Shown in pieces: positions 1 through 9,113 of a DNA stretch of 64,000 bases (position 1 is the stretch's first letter; every line of letters starts with the position of its first letter). Under the pieces are notes generated by a model. That model ran no database searches. It was given only the letters and a program-made list of their open reading frames with translations, and had not been told where the DNA came from. The DNA is taken from assembly GCF_030769565.1 (NCBI RefSeq), contig NZ_JAVCAP010000002.1, positions 1 to 64,000 of the forward strand, in the 5' to 3' direction. The translations under genes and the position numbers were made by a program. Origin of the DNA: Methylophilus aquaticus (GTDB taxonomy: Bacteria > Pseudomonadota > Gammaproteobacteria > Burkholderiales > Methylophilaceae).

Positions 1-117
1 GTATCTATCACTGTGCAACTGATTGCACCAATCGCGATGGAAGATGGTCTGCGTTTCGCGATTCGTGAAGGTGGTCGTACCGTTGGTGCTGGCGTTGTTG
101 CCAAAATCATCGAGTAA
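1..117 (+). CDS. tuf: Elongation factor Tu, C-terminal end (partial)
   Basis: The window opens inside this gene; 38 codons and the TAA stop are visible. The residues read [16 protein letters not shown] and then a tail ending VVAKIIE, which is the conserved end of beta-barrel domain 3 of EF-Tu. EF-Tu is the cytoplasmic GTPase that delivers aminoacyl-tRNA to the ribosome. A tuf gene directly before rpsJ is the usual str-S10 junction in beta- and gammaproteobacteria. The GTPase domain lies outside the window. Confidence 0.95.
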   Translation, partial: VSITVQLIAPIAMEDGLRFAIREGGRTVGAGVVAKIIE

Positions 118-129
118 TTAAATTTACGT

Positions 130-158
130 GCGGCAGGCGATCCCTGCCGCTTTTGCTC
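130..158 (+). terminator. Hairpin between tuf and rpsJ (terminator or attenuator)
   Basis: GCGGCAGG (130-137) pairs perfectly with CCTGCCGC (143-150) across a 5-nt loop and is followed by TTTTGCTCTTT. The short T run is interrupted, so this is more likely a partial terminator that lowers transcription from str into S10 than a full stop. No promoter is obvious between it and rpsJ. Confidence 0.6.
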
Positions 159-173
159 TTTAAAGGAAAAAAA

Positions 174-482
174 ATGGCAGCTCAAAAAATTCGTATCCGT
201 CTCAAAGCCTTTGACTATCGTTTGATCGACCAGTCTGCTCTGGAAATTGTGGATACTGCAAAACGTACCGGTGCAGTTGTTAAAGGTCCAGTGCCTTTGC
301 CAACACGTATTGAGCGCTTTGATATTTTGCGTTCACCGCACGTGAACAAAACATCCCGTGACCAGTTTGAAATTCGTACGCATCAGCGCCTGATGGACAT
401 TGTGGATCCAACAGATAAAACTGTTGATGCCCTGATGAAGCTGGATCTGCCAGCTGGTGTGGATGTAGAAATTAAACTGTAA
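174..482 (+). CDS. rpsJ: 30S ribosomal protein S10
   Basis: This 102-residue protein starts [10 protein letters not shown], the normal S10 length and start. A longer in-frame start at 153 exists, but it falls just after the tuf hairpin and adds residues the family lacks, while AAAGGA lies just ahead of 174. S10 belongs to the 30S head and is also the antitermination factor NusE. It contains the conserved RSPHVNK segment. Unlike in E. coli, 125 nt including a hairpin and a promoter separate it from rplC, so it may be transcribed partly as a single gene. Confidence 0.96.
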   Translation: MAAQKIRIRLKAFDYRLIDQSALEIVDTAKRTGAVVKGPVPLPTRIERFDILRSPHVNKTSRDQFEIRTHQRLMDIVDPTDKTVDALMKLDLPAGVDVEIKL

Positions 483-487
483 TTGCA

Positions 488-515
488 AATACCCTTTTCA
501 ACCGAAGAGGGTATT
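488..515 (+). terminator. Hairpin after rpsJ, abutting the rplC promoter
   Basis: AATACCCTTTTC (488-499) pairs with GAAGAGGGTATT (504-515) over a 4-nt loop, with a single G-T wobble. No T run follows (GTCAAATC), so intrinsic termination would be weak on the plus strand. The last two bases of the stem are the first two of the -35 box at 514. Confidence 0.45.
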
Positions 516-542
516 GTCAAATCAAGAATAGTTCGGTATAAT
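514..542 (+). promoter_or_regulatory. Sigma70-like promoter for the rplC operon
   Basis: TTGTCA (514-519), a 17-nt spacer and a perfect TATAAT (537-542). Transcription would start near 549 and give a leader of about 60 nt. That leader contains a 7-bp hairpin (555-561 with 574-580) and AAGGA 8 nt before the rplC ATG. Expression of rplC through rpsQ can therefore be separate from that of rpsJ. Confidence 0.8.
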
Positions 543-607
543 CCGCGCTTTTCGGTGGACGGTCAATTGTAATCGTCCGCTTTAACTATAATATTAAGGA
601 ACTGATC

Positions 608-1258
608 ATGAGCTTAGGGCTTATTGGTCGCAAGGTGGGCATGACCCGCATTTTTACCGATGAAGGCGCAAGCATTCCGGTAACAGTGCTGGAAGTGGTG
701 CCAAACCGTGTGACACAAGTAAAGACAGTCGCAACTGATGGCTATACAGGCATGCAGGTTGCATACGGTGAGCGTCGCGCTAGCCGTGTCAACAAGGCGC
801 AAACCGGCCATTTTGCTAAAGCGGGTGTAATCGCTGGAGCTGGTCTAAAAGAATTCAACGTGGCTGAAGATGTATTGGCCAATTTTCAGGTGGGTGCAAA
901 TGTCACTGTTGATATTTTTACGCCTGGCCAGTTGGTTGATGTGACAGCAACTTCGATCGGTAAAGGTTTTGCCGGTGCGATCAAGCGTCACAACTTCTCC
1001 TCTAACCGCGCTTCTCACGGTAACTCTCGTTCTCATAACGTACCGGGCTCTATCGGTATGGCGCAAGATCCAGGTCGCGTGTTCCCTGGTAAGCGTATGC
1101 CTGGTCATTTGGGTGATGTTAAAGTCACTACCCAGAATCTGGAAATCGTACGTGTGGATGCTGAGCGTAATCTTCTGTTGATCAAAGGTTCCGTACCCGG
1201 TTCCAAAGGTGGCAATGTTGTTGTTCGTCCAGCCATCAAGGCGAAAGGGGCTAAATAA
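608..1258 (+). CDS. rplC: 50S ribosomal protein L3
   Basis: This 216-residue protein begins [16 protein letters not shown], the signature start of L3, an early assembly protein near the peptidyl transferase centre. The extended loop (about residues 125-165, [18 protein letters not shown]) is present, with a glutamine at the position methylated by PrmB in relatives. The TAA stop shares one base with the ATG of rplD (TAATG), indicating translational coupling. AAGGA precedes the start. Confidence 0.97.
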   Translation: MSLGLIGRKVGMTRIFTDEGASIPVTVLEVVPNRVTQVKTVATDGYTGMQVAYGERRASRVNKAQTGHFAKAGVIAGAGLKEFNVAEDVLANFQVGANVTVDIFTPGQLVDVTATSIGKGFAGAIKRHNFSSNRASHGNSRSHNVPGSIGMAQDPGRVFPGKRMPGHLGDVKVTTQNLEIVRVDAERNLLLIKGSVPGSKGGNVVVRPAIKAKGAK

Positions 1259-1884
1259 TGGAATTGAAACTCATCGATCAAAACGGCAAAGTTGCTAAAA
1301 AAGGTGTAGATGCCTCAGATGTGACTTTCGGTCGTGAATTCAACGAGTCACTGGTGCATGAAGTGGTTGTTGCTTATATGGCAAATGCCCGTACTGCAAC
1401 TCGCGCTCAGAAAACGCGTGCTACCGTTGCTCACACGACTCACAAGCCATATGCGCAAAAAGGTACTGGTAATGCCCGTGCCGGTATGACATCCAGCCCG
1501 ATCTGGCGCGGAGGCGGTCGTGCATTCCCAAATAGTCCTAATGAAAACTACAGCCACAAGGTTAACCGTAAGGCTTATCGTGCTGGCATGCAGACTATCT
1601 TGTCTGAGTTGGTGCGTCAGGACCGTTTGAAGGTGGTGGACAGCTTTACTATTGACACGCCTAAAACTAAACAATTTGTACAAAAAATCAATGCTCTGGG
1701 TATCGACGGCGGTGTGTTGCTGTTGACCGACGGTTTTGATGAAAACTTGTACTTGTCTTCCCGTAACCTGCCAAACGTATTGGTGGTTGAAGCGCAGTAT
1801 GCTGATCCAGTGAGTCTGGTGCGTTTCCCGAACGTTTTGGTCACAGCCAGTGCTGTGAAGAAACTTGAGGAGATCTTGGCATGA
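1258..1884 (+). CDS. rplD: 50S ribosomal protein L4
   Basis: This 208-residue protein has the L4 landmark [11 protein letters not shown] (about residues 63-73) in the loop that lines the exit tunnel. In E. coli, L4 also represses its own operon by binding the S10 leader. Here the corresponding leader lies between rpsJ and rplC instead, so conservation of that control is unknown. It overlaps rplC by one base and rplW by four (ATGA), consistent with coupled translation. Confidence 0.96.
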   Translation: MELKLIDQNGKVAKKGVDASDVTFGREFNESLVHEVVVAYMANARTATRAQKTRATVAHTTHKPYAQKGTGNARAGMTSSPIWRGGGRAFPNSPNENYSHKVNRKAYRAGMQTILSELVRQDRLKVVDSFTIDTPKTKQFVQKINALGIDGGVLLLTDGFDENLYLSSRNLPNVLVVEAQYADPVSLVRFPNVLVTASAVKKLEEILA

Positions 1885-2195
1885 TTACCGCAGCAACTAA
1901 AACACAAGATCGTTTATTGCAAGTAATTTTGGCACCACAAATTACTGAAAAAGCAACCTATATCGCTGACAAGCATCAGCAAATTGCTTTTAAAGTGCGT
2001 ACTGATGCGACCAAGCCTGAAATTAAAGCGGCTGTTGAACTGGTGTTCAAGGTCGAAGTGGCTTCCGTATCTGTGATTAATGTCGCAGGTAAGGTCAAGC
2101 GCGCTGGTCGTCGTGCAGGTAAGCGTAGTGACTGGAAAAAGGCTTATGTGAGCTTGAAACCAGGTCAAGAAATTAACTTTGCAGCTGGCGAATAA
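1881..2195 (+). CDS. rplW: 50S ribosomal protein L23
   Basis: This 104-residue protein contains [13 protein letters not shown] and the basic loop [21 protein letters not shown]23 sits at the tunnel exit and is the docking site for trigger factor and SRP. Its ATG overlaps the rplD stop as ATGA. The N-terminus carries a few residues more than E. coli L23, but the overlap geometry supports this start. Confidence 0.95.
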   Translation: MITAATKTQDRLLQVILAPQITEKATYIADKHQQIAFKVRTDATKPEIKAAVELVFKVEVASVSVINVAGKVKRAGRRAGKRSDWKKAYVSLKPGQEINFAAGE

Positions 2196-2206
2196 GGAGA
2201 GAAGAC

Positions 2207-3040
2207 ATGGCATTAGTTAAAGTCAAACCAACTTCCCCCGGTCGTCGCGGTGTATTGAAAGTAGTTACACCAGATTTGCATAAAGGCAAACCTTACGCGC
2301 CGCTGTTGGAAAGTCAAAGTAAAAATGCAGGCCGTAACAACAACGGTCGTATTACAACCCGTCACCAGGGTGGTGGTCATAAGCAGCATTATCGTATTAT
2401 CGATTTCCGTCGCAACAAGGATGGTATCCCTGCGACTGTTGAACGTATTGAATACGATCCAAACCGTACTGCGAACATTGCATTGTTATGCTACGCAGAT
2501 GGTGAGCGCCGTTACATTATTGCGCCACGCGGGATTGCTGCCGGTGCGCAGTTAATTAGCGGTTCTGAGGCGCCAATTCGTGCTGGTAATGCTTTGCCTT
2601 TGCGCAACATACCAGTCGGTAGCACGATTCACTGCATCGAGATTCAGCCGGGTAAAGGTGCACAAATTGCACGTTCAGCAGGTACATCCGTACAATTGCT
2701 GGCGCGTGAAGGCACTTATGCTCAGTTGCGTTTGCGTTCTGGTGAAGTGCGTCGCGTACATGTTGATTGTAAAGCGACACTGGGTGAAGTGGGTAATGAA
2801 GAGCACTCACTGCGTTCTATCGGTAAAGCCGGTGCAATGCGCTGGCGTGGTGTACGTCCAACCGTTCGCGGTGTGGTGATGAACCCAATCGATCACCCGC
2901 ACGGTGGTGGTGAAGGTCGTACAGCAGCTGGTATGAACCCTGTTTCACCATGGGGTCAGAAAACTAAGGGTTATCGTACACGTAAGAATAAGCGTACTGA
3001 TAACATGCGTGTAAGTCGTCGTCCGAGAAATGTAAGGTAA
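2207..3040 (+). CDS. rplB: 50S ribosomal protein L2
   Basis: This 277-residue protein, close to the 273 of E. coli, has [14 protein letters not shown] near the N-terminus and the near-invariant [14 protein letters not shown] around residues 224-237, which includes the histidine linked to peptidyl transferase function. L2 is needed for subunit association. GGAGAG precedes the ATG and rpsS follows after 5 nt. Confidence 0.97.
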   Translation: MALVKVKPTSPGRRGVLKVVTPDLHKGKPYAPLLESQSKNAGRNNNGRITTRHQGGGHKQHYRIIDFRRNKDGIPATVERIEYDPNRTANIALLCYADGERRYIIAPRGIAAGAQLISGSEAPIRAGNALPLRNIPVGSTIHCIEIQPGKGAQIARSAGTSVQLLAREGTYAQLRLRSGEVRRVHVDCKATLGEVGNEEHSLRSIGKAGAMRWRGVRPTVRGVVMNPIDHPHGGGEGRTAAGMNPVSPWGQKTKGYRTRKNKRTDNMRVSRRPRNVR

Positions 3041-3045
3041 TCGCT

Positions 3046-3321
3046 ATGGCACGTTCTATTAAAAAAGGTCCATTTGTGGACGCTCACTTGGCTAAAAAAG
3101 TCGAAACTGCGTCAGCGAACCGCGACAGAAAACCAATCAAAACTTGGTCTCGTCGTTCGACTGTCTTGCCAAACTTTATTGGTTTAACCATCGCAGTGCA
3201 CAACGGAAGACAGCATGTGCCTGTGTTGATTTCTGAAAACATGGTTGGTCACAAGCTCGGTGAATTTGCGTTAACGCGCACTTTCAAAGGGCACGCGGCT
3301 GATAAAAAAGCGAAGAGATAA
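3046..3321 (+). CDS. rpsS: 30S ribosomal protein S19
   Basis: This 91-residue protein begins [15 protein letters not shown], the S19 signature, and carries the family pattern [16 protein letters not shown] near the C-terminus. S19 binds the 30S head with S13 and contacts the A-site region. It sits 5 nt after rplB and 10 nt before rplV. Confidence 0.96.
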   Translation: MARSIKKGPFVDAHLAKKVETASANRDRKPIKTWSRRSTVLPNFIGLTIAVHNGRQHVPVLISENMVGHKLGEFALTRTFKGHAADKKAKR

Positions 3322-3331
3322 GGGGCTTTAA

Positions 3332-3670
3332 ATGCAAGTGACTGCAATTTTAAGAGGCGTACACCTTTCTCCGCAAAAAGCGCGTTTGGTGGCGGATCTC
3401 GTGCGTGGTAAAAAAGTAGACCAAGCTTTGAATATTTTAGCGTTCACGCCAAAGCGTGGTGCTGAGATTATCAAAAAAGTGGTTGAGTCTGCAATTGCCA
3501 ACGCGGAACATAATAATGGGGCTGATATCGATAGTTTGAAGGTGACTTCAATCTACGTAGATAAAGGTGTCGTCATGAAGCGTATCCGTGCTCGTGCAAA
3601 AGGTCGCGCTGGTCGTATCACGAAACCAACCTGTCATATTCATGTGACAGTCGGAGACTCAAAGGAATAA
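3332..3670 (+). CDS. rplV: 50S ribosomal protein L22
   Basis: This 112-residue protein has [15 protein letters not shown] near the N-terminus and [14 protein letters not shown] around residues 82-95, which forms the hairpin lining the exit tunnel and the macrolide-sensitive constriction. Length matches E. coli (110). It is separated from rpsC by one base, so the two are almost certainly co-translated. Confidence 0.96.
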   Translation: MQVTAILRGVHLSPQKARLVADLVRGKKVDQALNILAFTPKRGAEIIKKVVESAIANAEHNNGADIDSLKVTSIYVDKGVVMKRIRARAKGRAGRITKPTCHIHVTVGDSKE

Positions 3671-3671
3671 T

Positions 3672-4391
3672 ATGGGACAGAAAATTCATCCAATTGGGTT
3701 CCGTTTGAGCGTTCAGAAAAACTGGGCGTCACGTTGGTACTCAAATAGCCAGAACTTCCCTGCGATGTTGCAAGGTGACATCAAGGTGCGTGAGTTTCTG
3801 AACAAGAAATTGGCAAACGCTGCTGTGAGCAAAATTATCATTGAGCGCCCTGCCAAAAACGCAAAAATCACTATTCACAGTGCCCGTCCAGGCGTTGTGA
3901 TTGGTAAAAAAGGTGAGGATATTGAATCCTTGCGTTCCACCTTGCAAGGTTTGATGGGTGTTCCTGTGCACCTCAATATCGAAGAAGTGCGCAAGCCAGA
4001 GCTGGATGCTACCTTGATTGCACAATCCATTGCTCAGCAACTGGAGAAGCGTGTGATGTTCCGTCGTGCCATGAAGCGTGCGATGCAGAACGCAATGCGT
4101 TTGGGTGCACAAGGCATCAAGATCATGAGTTCCGGACGTTTGAATGGTATCGAAATCGCACGTACCGAATGGTATCGCGAAGGCCGCGTGCCTCTTCATA
4201 CATTACGCGCTGATATCGATTATGGTGTGGCTGAGGCTTCAACCACTTACGGTATTATCGGAATTAAAGTTTGGGTATTCAAGGGCGAGATTTTTGGTGA
4301 CAATGCTACAGGCAATACTGCTGTAGCTGCGGATGCCGAGCCTGAGAAAAAAGTAAGAAAGCCGAGGGCTAAAGATGCTGCAACCATCTAG
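3672..4391 (+). CDS. rpsC: 30S ribosomal protein S3
   Basis: This 239-residue protein starts [12 protein letters not shown] and has the KH-domain core [14 protein letters not shown] (about residues 72-85). S3 forms part of the mRNA entry site and helicase. The C-terminal tail is rich in lysine and alanine, typical of betaproteobacteria. The gene ends in TAG and overlaps the start of rplP by 17 nt, a longer overlap than its neighbours show. Confidence 0.96.
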   Translation: MGQKIHPIGFRLSVQKNWASRWYSNSQNFPAMLQGDIKVREFLNKKLANAAVSKIIIERPAKNAKITIHSARPGVVIGKKGEDIESLRSTLQGLMGVPVHLNIEEVRKPELDATLIAQSIAQQLEKRVMFRRAMKRAMQNAMRLGAQGIKIMSSGRLNGIEIARTEWYREGRVPLHTLRADIDYGVAEASTTYGIIGIKVWVFKGEIFGDNATGNTAVAADAEPEKKVRKPRAKDAATI

Positions 4392-4791
4392 ACAGAAATA
4401 CCGCAAAATGCAAAAAGGTCGCAATAAAGGTATTGCGACCACTGGTAACAAAGTGAGTTTTGGTGAGTTTGGTTTGAAGGCGATTGGCCGTGGTCGTTTG
4501 ACAGCACGTCAGATTGAAGCGGCGCGTCGTGTGATGACTCGTCACATTAAACGTGGTGGCCGTGTTTGGATACGTGTGTTTCCAGATCAGCCAATTTCTA
4601 AAAAGCCTGCAGAAGTTCGTATGGGTAACGGTAAAGGTAGCGTGGATTACTACATCGCCCAGATTCAGCCAGGTAAAATGCTTTATGAGATGGATGGCGT
4701 GAGCGAAGAGCTGGCACGTGAGGCGTTCAGATTGGCAGCTGCTAAGTTGCCAATTGAAACTACATTCATGACACGTCAAATTGGCAGTTAA
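4375..4791 (+). CDS. rplP: 50S ribosomal protein L16
   Basis: This 138-residue protein begins [17 protein letters not shown], the canonical L16 start, which fixes the ATG inside the end of rpsC. It contains the segment FGEFGLKA and [20 protein letters not shown]16 organises the A-site tRNA channel of the 50S. It is followed by rpmC after 11 nt with AAGGAG as the ribosome binding site. Confidence 0.96.
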   Translation: MLQPSRQKYRKMQKGRNKGIATTGNKVSFGEFGLKAIGRGRLTARQIEAARRVMTRHIKRGGRVWIRVFPDQPISKKPAEVRMGNGKGSVDYYIAQIQPGKMLYEMDGVSEELAREAFRLAAAKLPIETTFMTRQIGS

Positions 4792-4802
4792 GGAGTAGTT
4801 AA

Positions 4803-4997
4803 ATGAAAGCTTCTGAATTGAGAGCAAAATCTGCGGATGAACTGAATAACGAATTGGTGGAATTGCGCCGTGCGCAATTCTCACTGCGTATGCAGTTGGC
4901 CACGCAGCAATTGAACAAAGTAGATCAGCTGGTCAAAGTTCGCAAGGATATTGCTCGCTTGAAGACCGTTGCAGCTGAGAAAGCGAAACAAGTATGA
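4803..4997 (+). CDS. rpmC: 50S ribosomal protein L29
   Basis: This 64-residue helical protein has the usual pattern [18 protein letters not shown] followed by [10 protein letters not shown] and a lysine-rich end. L29 lies next to L23 at the tunnel exit. Its TGA stop overlaps the start of rpsQ as ATGA. Confidence 0.95.
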   Translation: MKASELRAKSADELNNELVELRRAQFSLRMQLATQQLNKVDQLVKVRKDIARLKTVAAEKAKQV

Positions 4998-5251
4998 TGA
5001 CCGAAAAAACAAAAGTGGTGCGTACATTGACTGGTCGCGTCGTAAGTAACAAGATGGATAAAACCGTGACTGTGCTTGTCGAGCGTAAAGTTAAGCACCC
5101 ACTGATTGGTAAAGTGGTATCTAAATCAAACAAGTTTCATGCGCACGATGAAAACAATGCATGTAACGAAGGTGATGTAGTGACAATTACTGAAGCACGT
5201 CCTTACTCCAAGACTAAAACCTGGGTTGTAAGCAAAATCGAAGCTAAATAA
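4994..5251 (+). CDS. rpsQ: 30S ribosomal protein S17
   Basis: S17 binds 16S rRNA early in assembly. The protein (84-85 residues) has [16 protein letters not shown] and [11 protein letters not shown], both typical. Two adjacent ATGs (4994 and 4997) are possible; the first overlaps the rpmC stop, and the second gives MTEKTK, nearer the length of E. coli S17. It is the last gene before a strong terminator, so it ends the S10-type transcript. Confidence 0.95.
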   Translation: MMTEKTKVVRTLTGRVVSNKMDKTVTVLVERKVKHPLIGKVVSKSNKFHAHDENNACNEGDVVTITEARPYSKTKTWVVSKIEAK

Positions 5252-5271
5252 GGCTTCAAATATAAAACCGG

Positions 5272-5297
5272 AAAACGCTTGTCATAAGCGTTTTTTT
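5272..5297 (+). terminator. Intrinsic terminator after rpsQ
   Basis: AAAACGCTT (5272-5280) pairs with AAGCGTTTT (5286-5294) over the 5-nt loop GTCAT, and the strand continues as an uninterrupted run of seven T (5291-5297). This is the cleanest terminator of the cluster. It separates the S10-type and spc-type units. Confidence 0.85.
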
Positions 5298-5308
5298 GGT
5301 TGTATAAT
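5279..5308 (+). promoter_or_regulatory. Promoter for rplN operon, inside the terminator
   Basis: TTGTCA (5279-5284), an 18-nt spacer and a perfect TATAAT (5303-5308). The -35 box is formed by the last two stem bases and the first four loop bases of the preceding terminator. The same hexamer serves as -35 before rplC. Start of transcription is expected near 5315. Confidence 0.8.
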
Positions 5309-5314
5309 GTTGGA

Positions 5315-5440
5315 CTTTTCGGTGCCCGCCTTAGATGGCATGTAGCTGGCACCCCAATACTGACCGTGGTCTATTGGCCGTAAATTGTGCAAACAAACGG
5401 CCGGTAGTGGTTATAACGGATTAAGTTGGAGATTATTCTC
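5315..5440 (+). promoter_or_regulatory. Structured leader of the rplN (spc) transcript
   Basis: The untranslated stretch of about 125 nt is long for this cluster. It holds two visible hairpins: GGTGCC (5321-5326) with GGCACC (5348-5353), containing an inner GCC/GGC pair, and GGCCG (5376-5380) with CGGCC (5398-5402). A GGAG lies 9 nt before the rplN ATG. Such leaders often bind a ribosomal protein of the operon, but no known ligand motif is recognised here; the regulatory role is inferred. Confidence 0.4.
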
Positions 5441-5809
5441 ATGATTCAAATGCAATCTCGGCTTGAAGTGGCCGACAACACTGGTGCGCGCTCTGTACAG
5501 TGCATCAAGGTTTTGGGTGGTTCCAAGCGTCGTTACGCCAGCATTGGCGACATCATAAAGGTGAGCATTAAAGATGCTGCGCCGCGTGGTCGCGTCAAAA
5601 AAGGCGAAGTTTATAGTGCTGTTGTTGTGCGTACTGCCAAAGGTGTGCGTCGTCCAGATGGTTCATTGGTGAAGTTTGATGCCAATGCTGCTGTCCTGTT
5701 GAACAACAAGCTTGAGCCAATTGGCACCCGTATTTTTGGCCCTGTGACTCGTGAATTGCGTAGTGAGCGCTTCATGAAGATTGTTTCACTGGCGCCTGAA
5801 GTGTTGTAA
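5441..5809 (+). CDS. rplN: 50S ribosomal protein L14
   Basis: This 122-residue protein starts [17 protein letters not shown], the near-universal L14 start and length. An upstream in-frame ATG at 5426 would consume the ribosome binding site TTGGAG and is rejected. The RNA-binding core [12 protein letters not shown] is present. L14 contacts 16S rRNA at bridge B8. It is the first gene of the spc-type unit. Confidence 0.96.
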   Translation: MIQMQSRLEVADNTGARSVQCIKVLGGSKRRYASIGDIIKVSIKDAAPRGRVKKGEVYSAVVVRTAKGVRRPDGSLVKFDANAAVLLNNKLEPIGTRIFGPVTRELRSERFMKIVSLAPEVL

Positions 5810-5829
5810 TCGGCTTGGAGACAATCAAA

Positions 5830-6147
5830 ATGAGCAAAATTCGCAAAGGTGACCAAGTCATTCTGAATACAGGTAAAGATGCAGGCAAAACAGGTGCTGT
5901 TTTGAATGTTTTACCGACCGGCCATGTGGTGGTTGAGGGTTTGAATGTGGTTAAAAAACACACTCGTCCTAACCCTATGCGTGGTGTTACTGGTGGCATC
6001 ATCAGCAAAGAAATGCCTATCGACATTTCTAACGTTGCACTTTTCAATGCTGCAACGCAAAAAGCTGATCGTGTTGGTTTTAAAGTATTGGAAGATGGTC
6101 GCAAGATTCGTGTTTACAGATCTAGCGGCGAATCTATCGACGCATAG
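5830..6147 (+). CDS. rplX: 50S ribosomal protein L24
   Basis: This 105-residue protein has the KOW motif [20 protein letters not shown] at its N-terminus and [11 protein letters not shown] further on. L24 is one of the two proteins that start 50S assembly. The start at 5830 follows GGAG with normal spacing; the earlier ATG at 5815 would put five extra residues ahead of the family start. Confidence 0.96.
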   Translation: MSKIRKGDQVILNTGKDAGKTGAVLNVLPTGHVVVEGLNVVKKHTRPNPMRGVTGGIISKEMPIDISNVALFNAATQKADRVGFKVLEDGRKIRVYRSSGESIDA

Positions 6148-6155
6148 GATTAAAA

Positions 6156-6695
6156 ATGGCACGTTTAAAACAATATTATAACGATACAGTCATCGCCAAA
6201 TTGACTGAGCAGTTCGGCTATACCTCGTCAATGCAGGTGCCGCGTATCGAAAAAATCACTCTTAACATGGGTGTTGGTGAAGCTGTTGCTGACAAGAAAG
6301 TCATGGAGCATGCCGTTTCTGATATGGAAAAAATTGCTGGCCAAAAGCCTATTGTGACCAAAGCAAAGAAATCTGTTGCGGCATTTAAAATTCGTGATGA
6401 TTATCCTGTTGGTTGTAAGGTGACATTGCGTCGTGAGCGCATGTATGAATTTCTTGATCGTTTGATCACTGTAGCTATTCCGCGTATTCGTGACTTCCGT
6501 GGTATTTCCGGCAAGTCTTTTGATGGTCGTGGTAACTACAATATGGGTGTTAAAGAGCAAATCATTTTCCCGGAAATTGAGTACGATAAAATTGATGCGC
6601 TGCGCGGCATGAACATCACCATTACCACAACTGCAAAATCAGACGAAGAAGCGAAAGCTCTTTTGGCTGCATTTAGTTTTCCTTTCAGAGGTTAA
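6156..6695 (+). CDS. rplE: 50S ribosomal protein L5
   Basis: This 179-residue protein, identical in length to E. coli L5, contains [18 protein letters not shown] and the motif [19 protein letters not shown]5 binds 5S rRNA and contacts the P-site tRNA. It lies 8 nt after rplX and 3 nt before rpsN. Confidence 0.97.
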   Translation: MARLKQYYNDTVIAKLTEQFGYTSSMQVPRIEKITLNMGVGEAVADKKVMEHAVSDMEKIAGQKPIVTKAKKSVAAFKIRDDYPVGCKVTLRRERMYEFLDRLITVAIPRIRDFRGISGKSFDGRGNYNMGVKEQIIFPEIEYDKIDALRGMNITITTTAKSDEEAKALLAAFSFPFRG

Positions 6696-6698
6696 GTC

Positions 6699-7004
6699 AT
6701 GGCAAAAGTATGTATGACAGAGCGCGAACAAAAGCGTCGCGAAACCGTAAAAAAATACGCAGCCAAACGTGCTGAGTTGGTAGCGATTACCAATGATCAG
6801 TCTGTCAGCGCCGAAGTGCGTATGGCAGCCCGTTTAAAGCTGCAAAGTTTGCCACGTAACTCCAGTCCTGTTCGCACACGTAATCGTTGTGCCTTGACTG
6901 GTCGTCCACGTGGTGTGTTTAGTAAATTTGGTATCGCACGTAACGAGTTGCGTAAATTGATGATGGCTGGTCATGTACCAGGTATCACCAAGGCCAGCTG
7001 GTAA
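6699..7004 (+). CDS. rpsN: 30S ribosomal protein S14 (long, zinc-free form)
   Basis: This 101-residue protein is the long type of S14, without the CxxC pairs of the short zinc form. Landmarks are [16 protein letters not shown] and [12 protein letters not shown]14 is a late assembly protein of the 30S head. Position between rplE and rpsH is standard. Confidence 0.96.
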   Translation: MAKVCMTEREQKRRETVKKYAAKRAELVAITNDQSVSAEVRMAARLKLQSLPRNSSPVRTRNRCALTGRPRGVFSKFGIARNELRKLMMAGHVPGITKASW

Positions 7005-7018
7005 CGGAGGAATAAAAC

Positions 7019-7414
7019 ATGAGTATGAGTGATCCGATTGCCGATATGTTGACCCGTATTCGTAACGCGCAGCGTACGAATAAGCCATCAGTTTCAATGC
7101 CTGCTTCCAAAGTGAAGGGTGCTATTGCAAGCGTGTTGAAAGACGAAGGTTACATTGACGATTTTAATGTTCAGGATAATGAGGGTAAGCCTGTTTTGAA
7201 CATCAGTCTTAAATACTACGCAGGTCGTCCAGTGATTGAGAAGATTGAGCGCGTATCAAAGCCTGGTTTGCGTATTTATAAAGGTAGTCAGCATTTGCCA
7301 AAAGTGATGAATGGATTAGGCGTGACCATCGTCTCCACATCCAGAGGCGTGATGACAGATCGTAAAGCACAAGCTGCCGGTATCGGTGGTGAAGTTCTGT
7401 GCATCGTGGCCTAA
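7019..7414 (+). CDS. rpsH: 30S ribosomal protein S8
   Basis: This 131-residue protein starts [18 protein letters not shown] and ends in the conserved [20 protein letters not shown] segment. S8 binds the central domain of 16S rRNA and in E. coli represses the spc operon by binding the rplX-rplE region. GGAGG precedes the start with good spacing. Confidence 0.96.
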   Translation: MSMSDPIADMLTRIRNAQRTNKPSVSMPASKVKGAIASVLKDEGYIDDFNVQDNEGKPVLNISLKYYAGRPVIEKIERVSKPGLRIYKGSQHLPKVMNGLGVTIVSTSRGVMTDRKAQAAGIGGEVLCIVA

Positions 7415-7425
7415 AAGGAGTCAAT

Positions 7426-7959
7426 ATGTCACGTGTAGCTAAAAATCCGGTTGCGATTCCTGCTAAGGTAGAAGTCGTAATCTCTCCAACTGAGATCGCT
7501 GTAAGCGGTCCTATGGGTAAATTGAGTCAAGTATTGTCTGCCGACATTTCTGTCTCCCGTGAGGGTGAGCAGTTGCTGGTTAAGGCAAATAAAGAAACGC
7601 AACATGCGCGAGCGATGTCAGGCACTACACGTGCGCTGGTCGCAAATATGGTACAAGGCGTTTCTGCTGGATTCACCCGTAAACTGACATTGATTGGTGT
7701 GGGTTATAAAGCCAATGCGCAGGGTTCAACACTGAATCTTGAGCTGGGTTATTCTCATCCGATTAACCACAAAATGCCTGAAGGTGTGACTGTTCAAACG
7801 CCTACACCAACAGAAGTGATTCTGACTGGTGCTAACAAGCAAGTGGTTGGTCAAGTGGCGGCGCAGATTCGCTCATATCGTGCTCCCGAGCCTTATAAAG
7901 GTAAAGGCGTTCGTTATGCTGATGAAGTGGTTGCTATTAAAGAGACCAAGAAGAAATAA
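7426..7959 (+). CDS. rplF: 50S ribosomal protein L6
   Basis: This 177-residue protein begins [12 protein letters not shown] and holds the L6 repeats, ending with [25 protein letters not shown] lies 5-11 nt before the ATG at 7426, so the longer reading that starts inside rpsH at 7399 is rejected. L6 lies near the GTPase-associated centre. Confidence 0.96.
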   Translation: MSRVAKNPVAIPAKVEVVISPTEIAVSGPMGKLSQVLSADISVSREGEQLLVKANKETQHARAMSGTTRALVANMVQGVSAGFTRKLTLIGVGYKANAQGSTLNLELGYSHPINHKMPEGVTVQTPTPTEVILTGANKQVVGQVAAQIRSYRAPEPYKGKGVRYADEVVAIKETKKK

Positions 7960-8034
7960 GTAAGGCACTTGTAGGTTAGAAGCTATTTATTAGACGCTGG
8001 CCTGAACAGTGAATCAACATTAAAGGTAAATTCA

Positions 8035-8388
8035 ATGAAAAACGTAAATAACCGCTTGCGCAGAGCACGTAAAACCCGTGCCAAAATCGCCGAGTTAAAA
8101 GTTACACGTTTGAGTGTACATCGCACCAATACCAATATCTACGCACAGATCATTGCTGAAACTGGCGATCGCGTATTGGCGAGTGCATCCACAGTTGAGG
8201 CTGAAGTGCGTCAACAACTCAAAAATGGTGGCAACATCGAAGCTGCAACATTGATTGGCAAACGCATTGCTGAAAAGGCTGTTAAAGCCGGTATCACAGA
8301 CGTTGCTTTTGATCGTTCGGGCTACAAGTATCACGGTCGTATCAAGGCTTTGGCTGACGCTGCCCGTGAACATGGTCTCAAATTCTAA
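8035..8388 (+). CDS. rplR: 50S ribosomal protein L18
   Basis: This 117-residue protein carries [37 protein letters not shown] and the C-terminal GLKF, all typical. L18 binds 5S rRNA with L5. A 75-nt gap with no evident promoter or terminator separates it from rplF. AAAGGT precedes the start. Confidence 0.96.
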   Translation: MKNVNNRLRRARKTRAKIAELKVTRLSVHRTNTNIYAQIIAETGDRVLASASTVEAEVRQQLKNGGNIEAATLIGKRIAEKAVKAGITDVAFDRSGYKYHGRIKALADAAREHGLKF

Positions 8389-8403
8389 TGGGTGAGATAA
8401 AGA

Positions 8404-8913
8404 ATGGCTAAAGATATTGAACAACAGCAGCAAACCGATGGTTTGCGCGAAAAAATGATTACTGTTAACCGTGTCAGTAAAACGGTTAAGGGCGGTCGTA
8501 TCATGAGCTTCGCTGCGTTGACCGTGGTGGGTGACGGTGATGGTGCTGTCGGCATGGGTAAAGGTAAAGCGCGTGAAGTGCCTGTTGCTGTACAAAAAGC
8601 AATGGACGAAGCACGTCGCAGCATGGTTAAAGTAAACCTGAATAATGGTACTTTGTATCATGCAGTAACAGGTGTACACGGTGCAGCCAAAGTCCTGATA
8701 CAACCGGCATCTGAAGGTACTGGTATTATTGCAGGTGGAGCAATGCGTGCGATTTTTGAAGTAATGGGGATCACTAACGTGGTTGCAAAAAGTATTGGCT
8801 CTACCAATCCTTACAACCTGGTACGTGCAACCTTGAACGGTCTCGCTGCGATGAATACACCCGCCGAGATTGCTGCAAAACGTGGCAAAACCGTAGAAGA
8901 AATCAGAGGTTAA
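8404..8913 (+). CDS. rpsE: 30S ribosomal protein S5
   Basis: This 169-residue protein has the N-terminal double-stranded RNA-binding fold with [16 protein letters not shown] and [19 protein letters not shown]5 acts in decoding fidelity and mRNA unwinding together with S3 and S4. A short acidic and glutamine-rich extension (EQQQQTDG) precedes the domain, as is common in this class. Confidence 0.96.
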   Translation: MAKDIEQQQQTDGLREKMITVNRVSKTVKGGRIMSFAALTVVGDGDGAVGMGKGKAREVPVAVQKAMDEARRSMVKVNLNNGTLYHAVTGVHGAAKVLIQPASEGTGIIAGGAMRAIFEVMGITNVVAKSIGSTNPYNLVRATLNGLAAMNTPAEIAAKRGKTVEEIRG

Positions 8914-8915
8914 TC

Positions 8916-9113
8916 ATGGCTAAGGCAAAAAAAGAAAACGCTACTTTAAAAGTAACGTTGGTAAGAAGTTTGATTGGTCGTATTGAAGCTCATAAAGCAA
9001 CAGTTCGCGGCTTGGGTTTGCGTCGTATGCACCATACTGTTGAAGTGCAAGACACACCAGAAATTCGCGGCATGATCAATGCTGTGAGCTATCTTGTAAA
9101 GGTTGAAGCATAA
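8916..9113 (+). CDS. rpmD: 50S ribosomal protein L30
   Basis: This 65-residue protein has [12 protein letters not shown] and [20 protein letters not shown], the single ferredoxin-like fold of L30. Its TAA stop shares one base with the ATG of rplO (TAATG), the same coupling as rplC-rplD. Confidence 0.95.
   Translation: MAKAKKENATLKVTLVRSLIGRIEAHKATVRGLGLRRMHHTVEVQDTPEIRGMINAVSYLVKVEA

Noticed and set aside
567-592. Second promoter-like pair TTGTAA and TATAAT before rplC
   Set aside because: The spacer is only 14 nt, and the pair lies too close to the ribosome binding site; the pair at 514-542 is far better.
8095-8703. Open frame of 202 codons on the minus strand
   Set aside because: Antisense shadow of rplR and rpsE with implausible composition.
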